Part shown: in pieces, positions 57,004 to 64,000 of the stretch
How the letters are laid out: each line of letters starts with the position of its first letter
How positions within the stretch are numbered: position 1 is the first letter of the stretch
Assembly: GCA_963736695.1 (NCBI GenBank)
Contig: CAVTPU010000001.1
Span: 868,001-932,000 of the forward strand
DNA length: 64,000 nt
Direction: 5' to 3'
Source: CAVTPU01 sp963736695
GTDB lineage: Bacteria > Actinomycetota > Actinomycetes > Mycobacteriales > Micromonosporaceae
The notes under the pieces: model-generated
Database searches by the model: none
Told to the model about the DNA's origin: nothing
The model's input: only the letters and a program-made list of their open reading frames with translations
Program-made: the position numbers and the translations under genes

Positions 57004-58398
57004 GTGAAGATCACGAGGACCGGTCAGACTCGCCGGGGAGACCGGCCACACGTCATCTACCTCGCGATCGGCTTTCCTCCCGCAGCGAAGAGCAGCACCT
57101 ATCGGATGCGGGAGACCGCGAACCAGTTCTGCGCGCTCGGCTGGGACGTGACGGTGGTAACCATCTGCGAAGAGGCCTGGGAACGCGAGTTCGGACTCGA
57201 CCGCAGCCTCTCCGACGGGGTCGATCCCCGCATTCGCGTCGTGGAGCTCCCGCTTCTGCGGCAAGACCTCGAGACCGACGTACGCGTCTTCTCCGAAAGC
57301 CGCAGCTTCAGCCCACCCGCGTGGAACAAGAAGTTCCGCGCGCGCAGCGAGAAGCGGTTTCCCGAACCCACCTTCGGCATGTGGCGGTCGGCGTTCGAGA
57401 AGGCGGTGCTGCGCATCCACCGAGAACATCATGCCGATCTCCTGCTGACGTCGTGTCCGCCATATGTGACGCTCGCCGCCGCGTGGCGACTATGGCAGGA
57501 CCAGCAGGTTCCCTACGTGGTCGACTATCGCGACGGCTGGTCGGTCAACGTGCTCAGCGACGGCGAGACGTTCAGCCGCACGTCGGTCGCCGGCGAGTGG
57601 GAGGCGCGCGTGCTCGGTCAGGCGCGCATGTTCTGGAGCGTCAACGATCCGATCGCCGGCTTCTTCCGCGACCGCTATCCGGAGATCGCCGACCGCATCC
57701 ACGTCGTGCGCAATGGTTTCGACGCCGACAGCCTGCCTGCGAGCATCCATCATCCGGACCCGGCCAACGGCTTGACCTTCGGCTATGTCGGCTCGGTCAA
57801 CTTCTCTCCCGCGTTCCTCGAGTCGGTCCTCACCGCGTGGCGCATAGCCCGGCGCGACGACCCGGTGATCGCCCGCTCCACCTTTGAGTTGCGCGGCCAC
57901 ATCGGGGCCGGCGCGAACCGGGAAGCCAACGCGCACATGAACCTGCTCAAGGCCGCCGAGGCCGATGGGGTGCGGTTCGGTGGCCCGGTGGCGAAGGCCG
58001 ACCTCGCCTCCGTCTACGCCGGCTGGGACGCGCTCGTCCTCATGCTCGTGGGCGGAAAGTACGTGACCTCCGGAAAGGTCTACGAATATCTCGCGACGGG
58101 CCTGCCGGTGCTCTCGGCCCACGAGGTCACCCACGCCGCCAACACCGTCCTCGATGGACATCCACTATGGACCGGCGCGGTGGGGATCGAACCGCATCGG
58201 CTCGCCCCGCTCTTCAGCGAGGCCGCCCGACTCGCGCTCACGGCCACCGACGCCGACCGCGCCGCGGTGCGCGCGATGGCTCAACGCTTCGGCCGGTCGG
58301 AGCAGCTGCGATCAGCGGTGACGCGAGCGACGAGCCTCATTCAACCGGCCCTCGGCGCCGCGATGGAGGAATCCGCGATGAAGGAATCCCAGTCATGA
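57004..58398 (+). CDS. GT4-type glycosyltransferase
   Basis: This 464-residue GT-B enzyme has the N-terminal block LAIGFPPAAKSSTYRMRETANQF, where a glycine/proline loop is usual, then VDYRDGWSV, the linker VVRNGFDADSLP, TFGYVGSVNFSPAFLES, and the donor-site region LVGGKYVTSGKVYEYLATGLPVL. It is not closely similar to paralogues A-C. The start is GTG 57004 with AGGAG upstream (about 12 bases). Its TGA overlaps the ATG of the next gene (ATGA), so the two are coupled. The substrate is unknown. Confidence 0.87.
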   Translation: MKITRTGQTRRGDRPHVIYLAIGFPPAAKSSTYRMRETANQFCALGWDVTVVTICEEAWEREFGLDRSLSDGVDPRIRVVELPLLRQDLETDVRVFSESRSFSPPAWNKKFRARSEKRFPEPTFGMWRSAFEKAVLRIHREHHADLLLTSCPPYVTLAAAWRLWQDQQVPYVVDYRDGWSVNVLSDGETFSRTSVAGEWEARVLGQARMFWSVNDPIAGFFRDRYPEIADRIHVVRNGFDADSLPASIHHPDPANGLTFGYVGSVNFSPAFLESVLTAWRIARRDDPVIARSTFELRGHIGAGANREANAHMNLLKAAEADGVRFGGPVAKADLASVYAGWDALVLMLVGGKYVTSGKVYEYLATGLPVLSAHEVTHAANTVLDGHPLWTGAVGIEPHRLAPLFSEAARLALTATDADRAAVRAMAQRFGRSEQLRSAVTRATSLIQPALGAAMEESAMKESQS

Positions 58399-60539
58399 CA
58401 CAGGTTCTGGTCATCGTGGGAGCCCCGCCGCGCGAGCCCTCCGTCGTGGCCCAGGCCGTGACGCGGTTGCGGGAGGCCGGGGCGGCAGTCCGGGTCGCCT
58501 GCTTCTTCGACCCGGCGATCCTCGAGCTGCCGGCCGATGTCGCCGAGACACACGACATCAGCGACGTTCGGGCGCTCCCCCACGGGCGGGCCCGTCGAGC
58601 CTCCGCCCGTGCCAACAAACCCCGCCGGGTCTGGGTGCACGCCTACCACAACACCGCCGTACGCGACTATGCCCTTGGCGCCGACGTCCTGGCGGCGGTG
58701 GACGTGACAGCCGTCCACGCCGTGTGGGAGTTCGCGCATCGCAACCCGCGCGCCGACGCGGTCTATGGCACCGCGCCGGCCCTGCGCGCCGTGCGGGCCG
58801 CCCCGCATCGCGGGTCGTTGTCGCGCCTCGCCAGGCTGCGCCGCCGAGTCGGCGGTCAGACGTCCATCGCGGCGCGCGGGATTCGTCGCGCCGGCGTCAC
58901 GGGCGTCATGGGCGTCGCGGTGCGCCTCGTGGGCCGCTCCGTGATGCGCACCGGCGTTGGCGCCGTGGCGTGGCGCCACGCCGTCACCGCGCCGGGGCTT
59001 CCCGACCGGGTCCGCAGCGGGCTCACGGTGCGGGTCTATCGCAGCATGGTCGAGGCCAACCGGCTCGACGACGCGCGACGCACCGCGGTCGCCGTCTCAT
59101 CCCGATTCGCCGGAGTCCGGGCACGGGCCGAGTCCGCCATGCGGCAGGCCGAAGGCGATCTCGCGCGAGGTCGGGTTCCCCTCGATCTCGGGGGCGCACT
59201 GCGGGCGCAGCTCGCCCTCGCCGACTCCGTCGCGGCAGCCGGTGACGCGGCTGGCGCCTCGTCGGCGCTGCTGAGAGCTTTTCGGCTCGCCTCTCACCGG
59301 GTGCTGCATTTCGACCGGTTGGCCTCGCCGCTGGCAGCCGACCCGGAGTCTTTCATGGCCCCGTTTCGCGACAGTTCCGCCGTGGCTGCCCTGTCGAGGC
59401 CACGGGGCCGATCCACGCCCGCCGCATCTCGTCCCACCGGTCGACCGTCGCGGTTGCTGTTCGTCACGCTCGCCAACGACAATTTCCTCCGTGAGATTCG
59501 GGCCCGTTATGAGGGGTTGCCCGACGTCGAGGTGCGCTATCTCGATCTCAACGACGACTCGTGGCGCCGGCCGTTGGCGGGTGACGCGCTGGCCTATATC
59601 GAAGACGTCCTCGCCGGCGGCGGAAGTTATCGCGACGCGATAACCGATTGGTTGCGTCCGCACCTCGACTGGGCAGACACCGTCTTCGTCGACTGGTGCC
59701 TCGCCCCGGCGGCGTTGTTCACACTGGTCGACCCGGGCTCAACCCGAATCATCGTACGGTTGCATAGTTTTGAGCTCTTCAGCGTGTGGCCGCACCTCAT
59801 CGACTTTTCCCGCGTCGACGACATGATCTTCGTCGGCGCGCACATTCGCGATCTGATGGCCGCGGCCTATCCACAGCTCACCGGCGGATCCGCGCCTCGG
59901 CTCCAGGTGCTGGAGAACGCGCTCGACCTGCCACGGTTCGCCGCGCCCAAGGCGCCGGAGGCCCGGTTCACGCTGGGCCTCGTCGGTTTCAGCGTGGTCG
60001 CCAAGGATCCCCGATGGGCCGTGCGGGTGCTTCGTCTGCTGCGGGCGCACGACCCCCGCTATCGGTTGTTGCTCATCGGCGACGACCTCGACGGCACGAC
60101 GACCGCGGCGGCCGGGCGCTATCACACGCAGTGGGCCAGTGAGCTCGCCGAGCTGGAGACCACCGGCGCGATCCGCCGCGTCGGACACACCAGCGACGTG
60201 CCGAAGGCACTCACCGAGGTCGGCGTGATCCTCAGCACCTCTGTGCGGGAGAGTTTCCACTGCGCCGTCATCGAGGGCGCCGCCAGCGGCGCGGTTCCGG
60301 TCGTGCGCGACTGGCCCTTCTTCGCCGGCAAACCGAACGGCGCCCGCACGATCTTCCCGCCCGAGTGGGTCGTCGCCAGCCCGGAGGAGGCCGCGAAACG
60401 AATCCTCGCCGCCACGGCCACCGAACAGGCCTGGGCCGACGAGGGACGTGCCGCCGCCGACTTCGCGATCAACCGGTGGGACTGGGGTGTCGTCGCACGG
60501 CGCTTCGACGACCTCCTTCTCCAATCCCCTAAGCCCTGA
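58395..60539 (+). CDS. GT1/GT4-like glycosyltransferase, longer copy of a paralogous pair
   Basis: This 714-residue protein has about 216 extra N-terminal residues (VLVIVGAPPREPSVVAQAV, a Rossmann-like start; a basic Ala/Arg-rich stretch follows) before a region homologous along its full length to the protein at 45551-47047: HFDRLASPLAADP, VFVDWCLAPAALF, VIVRLHSFELFSVWPHLIDF, and SVRESFHCAVIEGAASGAVPVV. ATG 58395 overlaps the upstream stop (ATGA). The extension looks like a second nucleotide-sugar-type fold, so the enzyme may have two domains with separate tasks. Confidence 0.85.
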   Translation: MTQVLVIVGAPPREPSVVAQAVTRLREAGAAVRVACFFDPAILELPADVAETHDISDVRALPHGRARRASARANKPRRVWVHAYHNTAVRDYALGADVLAAVDVTAVHAVWEFAHRNPRADAVYGTAPALRAVRAAPHRGSLSRLARLRRRVGGQTSIAARGIRRAGVTGVMGVAVRLVGRSVMRTGVGAVAWRHAVTAPGLPDRVRSGLTVRVYRSMVEANRLDDARRTAVAVSSRFAGVRARAESAMRQAEGDLARGRVPLDLGGALRAQLALADSVAAAGDAAGASSALLRAFRLASHRVLHFDRLASPLAADPESFMAPFRDSSAVAALSRPRGRSTPAASRPTGRPSRLLFVTLANDNFLREIRARYEGLPDVEVRYLDLNDDSWRRPLAGDALAYIEDVLAGGGSYRDAITDWLRPHLDWADTVFVDWCLAPAALFTLVDPGSTRIIVRLHSFELFSVWPHLIDFSRVDDMIFVGAHIRDLMAAAYPQLTGGSAPRLQVLENALDLPRFAAPKAPEARFTLGLVGFSVVAKDPRWAVRVLRLLRAHDPRYRLLLIGDDLDGTTTAAAGRYHTQWASELAELETTGAIRRVGHTSDVPKALTEVGVILSTSVRESFHCAVIEGAASGAVPVVRDWPFFAGKPNGARTIFPPEWVVASPEEAAKRILAATATEQAWADEGRAAADFAINRWDWGVVARRFDDLLLQSPKP

Positions 60540-60599
60540 ACCCGTTGGGCCCGCCGCTCGGAGGATCCGGCGGTCTTGGTGGTCCCAACGGGTTCAGGG
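60534..60599. terminator. Compound hairpin between two convergent glycosyltransferase genes
   Basis: CCCTGAACCCGTTGGG (60534-60549) is perfectly complementary to 60584-60599. The 34 bases between hold a smaller stem (CCGCC ... GGCGG). The outer left arm contains the stop codon of the rightward gene. It is a probable bidirectional terminator and merges with the tandem repeat that follows. Confidence 0.7.
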
Positions 60600-60621
60600 G
60601 TTCAGGGGTTCAGGGGTTCAG
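60591..60621. repeat. Tandem repeat of GGTTCAGG, about 3.9 copies
   Basis: Four near-complete copies of the 8-base unit GGTTCAGG run from 60591 to 60621, overlapping the right arm of the hairpin. The leftward glycosyltransferase stop (TGA on the minus strand) lies in the last copy. Read leftward, the unit is TGAACCCC; because 8 is not a multiple of 3, TGA codons occur in all three frames within four copies. Confidence 0.9.
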
Positions 60622-62315
60622 CGCAGGAACGCGTCGAAGGCCGCGGCGGTGCGCCGCCCATCGTGATGTTCGCGCACATAGGTCGTCGCGGCGGTCGCCA
60701 GCTCGACGGCGCGTTCCCGGTCGTCGAGCAGCGACTCGATCGCCGCGCCCAGCGTCTGCGGGGTAGCGCTGACGATCGGTGGGTCGATCCCCGCCGCCGC
60801 CATCGCGGTCTCGCCCAGATATGAGATCACCACTCGACCCGCGGCCATCGCCTCGCAGGCGAGGGCGCAATAGCCGCCCATCACCAGTTGGTCGACGACG
60901 ATGTCCGCGTCTCGCACCGTCGCCCGCATCTGGTCCCATGCAACGCCCTCGACCAACCGGAACTCAATCACCTGTCGCTCGTGCAGGTCGGCGAGCAACG
61001 GCAGAATCCGATCGGTCCCCTTGGTCCACCGGTTTGACGGTGCGTGCACCACCACCGGCCTGCGTCGGCGCATCACCGGGGCGTCGCACGCCCAGGCCGC
61101 CACATCCACGACCAGCGGGGCCCAGATCGCGTTCGGCAGGTCGTCGAGCAGGTCCGGGGTGGTGACAAAGACCGGCAACCCGCTCGACCGGGCGATCTCC
61201 TGATTCGTTCGCGTCACGTCGCGCAGCCGCGGCAACAGGTCATCGGGCGCGTCCAGGAATCCCGACTCCGCGTGCCGCCGCAGGTGCGCATCGGGCTCAC
61301 GCACCTCCGTCCCGTGTGCCAGCAACGCCACCGCGACCTTGGCCCGGCGCAGCGCCGGCAGATCGGCGCTGATGTTGTCGCCGTTGAGTCGGCCGAGCAC
61401 CGGTCGAAACGCGTCGACGATGAGGTGGGAATAGCCGCCGAGCACCCGTCGGATCTGCTCCAACTGCACGGCGAGCTGATGTTCCCGGGGGAAATCGATA
61501 TAGACATCGGCGGGATAACGGAACGAGGTCGTGGGCTTGGCCATCACCACCTCCGCCGACACGTCCTCGCGGGCCCGACAGATCGCCGTGGCGAAGGTGG
61601 AGAGCTGACCGGCGAAGTTCGCCGTCGCCAGACCGAGCCTGATCGGGGTGGTGCCAAGCGTTCGCCACGGCACGACGGCGCGTGCCCTCGTCTCCGGGCC
61701 GGGTGACACACCGGCCGCCGCGTCGCGACCCTTCCCGGCACGCCGGGCCCGCCTCGCCGCAGTCGCCAACGCGGTCGCGTCTCCTGGCGCGAAGACCGCA
61801 CCCGCCTTGTGTTCGGCGAGATATTCCCGGACCAGACGGTGGTCTGAGGCGGCGACCGGCAGGCCGGCCGCACGATATCGGTGCAAGGCGGCGGGCAGCG
61901 ACGGCAGGCCCGTGGGTGTGGTCTCGCACTGCTGGTGAAAGCCGAGCAGGCCGACGTCGGCGCTGGACAGATAGGCTGCGCTCACCCATCGCCGGGTGAT
62001 GACGTGCAGCCGCTCGCGCACTCCGAGCTGGTCGGCGAGCGTCACCAGGTTGGCCGTCTCGGTCGACCCGTGCGTGCCACGAACCCACGCGAGGTGATAG
62101 TCGGTGAGGGTGAGCAGCGCCCGCACGCCCAGGTCCGCGACGCTGACCCCGTCGTTGTCTGCGTGGACGAGCAACGCAGTGCCGCCGCCGAGGCCGCAGG
62201 CGGCCCGCACCGACGTCGCGGCCCGGGGCAGTGTCGCCCCCCGCCACGCGGCTCGTCGCACCGGGGCCGGCAAGCGCCGACCCAGCGCGACGAGCCGCGA
62301 TCGAAGTCCGGTCAC
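60618..62315 (-). CDS. GT4-type glycosyltransferase with additional N-terminal GT-B half-domain
   Basis: This 565-residue protein has two parts. Residues about 40-190 look like the C-terminal half of a GT-B enzyme (ALLTLTDYHLAWVRG, LGVRERLHVITRRWVSAAYLSSADVGLLGF, AAGLPVAASDHRLVREYL). Residues about 220-565 look like another glycosyltransferase, with VVHAPSNRWTKGTDRILPLL and QLVMGGYCALACEAMAAGRVVISYLGE. A complete first domain is missing, so it may be a fusion after deletion, or the first half may be regulatory. GTG 62315 overlaps the stop of the oxidoreductase (GTGA). The substrate is unknown. Confidence 0.8.
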   Translation of the reverse strand: MTGLRSRLVALGRRLPAPVRRAAWRGATLPRAATSVRAACGLGGGTALLVHADNDGVSVADLGVRALLTLTDYHLAWVRGTHGSTETANLVTLADQLGVRERLHVITRRWVSAAYLSSADVGLLGFHQQCETTPTGLPSLPAALHRYRAAGLPVAASDHRLVREYLAEHKAGAVFAPGDATALATAARRARRAGKGRDAAAGVSPGPETRARAVVPWRTLGTTPIRLGLATANFAGQLSTFATAICRAREDVSAEVVMAKPTTSFRYPADVYIDFPREHQLAVQLEQIRRVLGGYSHLIVDAFRPVLGRLNGDNISADLPALRRAKVAVALLAHGTEVREPDAHLRRHAESGFLDAPDDLLPRLRDVTRTNQEIARSSGLPVFVTTPDLLDDLPNAIWAPLVVDVAAWACDAPVMRRRRPVVVHAPSNRWTKGTDRILPLLADLHERQVIEFRLVEGVAWDQMRATVRDADIVVDQLVMGGYCALACEAMAAGRVVISYLGETAMAAAGIDPPIVSATPQTLGAAIESLLDDRERAVELATAATTYVREHHDGRRTAAAFDAFLR

Positions 62316-63343
62316 GTCGCGGCGGTCGCGATCGCCGCGATCGGCACGGTCGCCCCGCTGCGAGCCGACGAGATGACCGCCTCGGAGACCTCCACGGTGC
62401 GCAGCCCCTGCTGCAGGGTCACGATGTCGCTTTCTTTGCCGTCGACGGCGTCACGGAATCGCTCATGCTCGACGAGCAGCGGTTCCCGCTTCGCGATGGC
62501 GAAACGAACCATGTCGCCTTCGGCGACTCCCCGGAACGCGCGCAGCGCCTCCCACTCGGTGTCGATCGCGCCGTTGGCATAGAAGGTGAGGTCGGCGGTG
62601 AGGGTGTCCGCGACGAAACATCCCCGGTCACCGGTGACGATGGTCGACCGTTCCTTGAGCGGGCTGAGCCAGTTGACCAGGTGGTTGACCATGGTCCCGT
62701 CGACGAGTTGGCCGACCACCGCGACCATGTCCTCGTGCAACCGGCCGCTGCGCGACACGGTGCGGGCCGAGACCGCGGCGTAGGGCTGACCTGTCACCCA
62801 GCTGGTCAGGTCGATGTCGTGGGTGGCGAGGTCCATGACCACTCCGACGTCAGCGATCCGGTGCGGGAAGGGACCCTGTCGTCGAGTGACGACCTGGAAC
62901 ACCTCGCCCAGCTCACCGGCCTCCAGCCTGGTGCGCAGGCTCTGCAGCGCCGGGTTGTAGCGCTCGATGTGGCCGACTCCCGCGACGAGCCCCCGACTGG
63001 CGAAGGCGTCGACGAGCCGCCTCGCCGCGTCGACCGACGGAGCGAGCGGCTTCTCGATGAGAGCGCAGACGTTGTGTTCGGCGAGCCCCAATCCGATCTC
63101 CTCGTGCAACGCGGTGGGGCAGGCGATGACCGCGTAGTCGAGGTTGAAGGCGAGCAGCTCGGGCAGGCTCGCGACCACCGGTGCGCGAAGAGTTCCGGTC
63201 GGGTCGCCGGCCGGGTCCATCACCGCGACCAACTCGACACCGTCGAGGTTGGACAACACCCGGGCATGGTTGCGCCCCATGGCGCCGAGCCCGATGAGTC
63301 CCGCGCGCAGCCGACCGGTGCGCTGCCTGACAATCGCGCTCAC
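62312..63343 (-). CDS. Gfo/Idh/MocA oxidoreductase, UDP-GlcNAcA 3-dehydrogenase-like (WbpB/WlbA type)
   Basis: This 343-residue enzyme has the Rossmann motif LIGLGAMGRNHARVL, the EKPLAPSVDAARRL motif with the conserved Lys, GHIERYNPAL, and RRQGPFPHRIADVGVVMDLATHDIDL, a pattern of the WbpB group. In the known pathway it oxidises C3 of UDP-GlcNAcA, and the aminotransferase then adds an amino group. Start GTG 63343 overlaps the stop of the aminotransferase by four bases and its stop overlaps the next start, so aminotransferase, oxidoreductase and glycosyltransferase form one tight operon. Confidence 0.88.
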   Translation of the reverse strand: MSAIVRQRTGRLRAGLIGLGAMGRNHARVLSNLDGVELVAVMDPAGDPTGTLRAPVVASLPELLAFNLDYAVIACPTALHEEIGLGLAEHNVCALIEKPLAPSVDAARRLVDAFASRGLVAGVGHIERYNPALQSLRTRLEAGELGEVFQVVTRRQGPFPHRIADVGVVMDLATHDIDLTSWVTGQPYAAVSARTVSRSGRLHEDMVAVVGQLVDGTMVNHLVNWLSPLKERSTIVTGDRGCFVADTLTADLTFYANGAIDTEWEALRAFRGVAEGDMVRFAIAKREPLLVEHERFRDAVDGKESDIVTLQQGLRTVEVSEAVISSARSGATVPIAAIATAAT

Positions 63344-64000
63344 AGCCCCTCCACCGTGTTCGCCGCTGCCACGATGCGCTCGAGCTGCGCCTCGGTCAGT
63401 GTCGGATAGATAGGCAACGACAGCACCTGCGACGCGGCCCGCTCGGTCTCAGGCAGGTCCCACGGGCCGGGCTTTCCGTCCTCGGTGAGAAACGGACGAA
63501 GTCGGTGGATCGGGGTCGGGTAATAGACCGCGTTGCCGATCCCGTGCGCGCTCAGGTGGCGTTGGGCCGCGTCCCGGTCGCCGGGCACCCGCACGGTGTA
63601 TTGGTGGTAGACGTGGTGTGCGCCATCGGCGACCGGCGGGGTGATCAGTGCGGTGATTCGCGCGTCGAGGAACTTGGCGTTGGCGCGCCGTTGTTCGGTC
63701 CACCCCGACAGTTGCTTGAGTTGTTCCCGGCCGATCGCGGCGGCGACGTCGGTGAGTCGCATGTTCGCTCCGACGATCTCGTTTGCGTATCGCTGTTCCA
63801 TGCCCTGGTTGCGCAGCAGTCGCAAAGTGCGGGCCAGCCCGGCGTCGGCGGTGGTGATCATCCCGCCCTCGAGGGAGTGCATGTTCTTGGTCGGATAGAA
63901 GCTGAAGCATCCGGCGGCGCCGAACGCCCCTACCGGGGTGCCGTGCAGCGCCGCGCCGTGGGCCTGGCAGGCGTCCTCCACCACGGCCAGACCGTGCCGG
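63340..64000 (-). CDS. DegT/DnrJ/EryC1/StrS aminotransferase, WbpE-like (5' end cut by window edge)
   Basis: This PLP-dependent sugar aminotransferase is seen only as its C-terminal 220 residues; the frame stays open to the right edge, with RHGLAVVEDACQAHGA continuing the family sequence. The PLP Lys is in SFYPTKNMHSLEGG; NMRLTDVAAAIGREQL and YYPTPIHRLRPF are also typical. It should transfer an amino group from glutamate to the 3-keto sugar made by the next enzyme. It is the first visible gene of its operon, and more upstream genes may lie outside the window. Confidence 0.92.
   Translation of the reverse strand, partial: RHGLAVVEDACQAHGAALHGTPVGAFGAAGCFSFYPTKNMHSLEGGMITTADAGLARTLRLLRNQGMEQRYANEIVGANMRLTDVAAAIGREQLKQLSGWTEQRRANAKFLDARITALITPPVADGAHHVYHQYTVRVPGDRDAAQRHLSAHGIGNAVYYPTPIHRLRPFLTEDGKPGPWDLPETERAASQVLSLPIYPTLTEAQLERIVAAANTVEGL

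Noticed and set aside
59097..60524. Leftward frames opposite the 714-residue glycosyltransferase
   Set aside because: They are complements of conserved coding sequence and lack starts with ribosome sites.

Overview
This 64 kb window is GC-rich actinobacterial chromosome. The evidence is the dedicated fatty-acid synthase locus in actinobacterial order (aceE, a PucR-type FasR regulator, fabD, fabH, acpP, fabF, accD), a DUF3145 gene, many GTG starts and lipoprotein or L,D-transpeptidase genes typical of Gram-positive actinomycetes. The presence of accD and DUF3145 near fabF suggests Micrococcales or a near relative, but I cannot fix the family. No rRNA, tRNA, CRISPR array, transposase or phage gene was recognised.

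Layout. (1) 0-15 kb, central carbon and lipid synthesis: the 3' part of aceE, an L,D-transpeptidase lipoprotein, gltX, a YceI protein divergent from a MarR regulator, then fasR, an oppositely oriented subtilisin with a lectin tail, and fabD-fabH-acpP-fabF-accD. As read, the fab/accD genes carry about nine single-base insertions between 10.3 and 13.9 kb. All are in the same direction, and removing them restores normal full-length proteins, so I treat them as probable sequence errors over functional genes. (2) 15-35 kb, housekeeping and envelope genes: a large polytopic membrane protein, a GH3 hexosaminidase and DUF3145; a small unknown protein and a DedA protein; a His-rich cation efflux protein and a YcnI-type copper protein; an LppX/LprG-like lipoprotein; MaoC and FabG-like enzymes; a permease/TIGR03943/beta-propeller operon; a PP2C phosphatase, a SHOCT protein, a potassium channel, 6-phosphogluconate dehydrogenase and a phosphoesterase lipoprotein; and a beta-lactamase-fold serine hydrolase. 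(3) 36-40.6 kb: a secreted ExeM/NucH-type nuclease and an MMPL transporter with one frameshift.

(4) 40.7 kb to the right edge is a cell-surface polysaccharide locus: ten sugar-transfer genes, including three long GT4 paralogues and a pair of GT1/GT4-like paralogues, an O-acyltransferase with an SGNH domain, and a Tat-exported protein of the dimethylformamidase-beta type. It also holds homologues of every step for UDP-2,3-diacetamido-2,3-dideoxy-mannuronate: 6-dehydrogenase (49.4 kb), 3-dehydrogenase (62.3 kb), aminotransferase (63.3 kb, cut by the edge), N-acetyltransferase (41.9 kb) and 2-epimerase (54.1 kb). The locus therefore probably makes an acidic diacetamido-uronic glycan.

Transcription units are often closed by long perfect hairpins (10-18 bp stems), many between convergent genes. 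Within operons, ATGA/GTGA overlaps are frequent. Start codons below are chosen by Shine-Dalgarno spacing and family N-termini. All family assignments are from reading the translated sequence, not from database searches.
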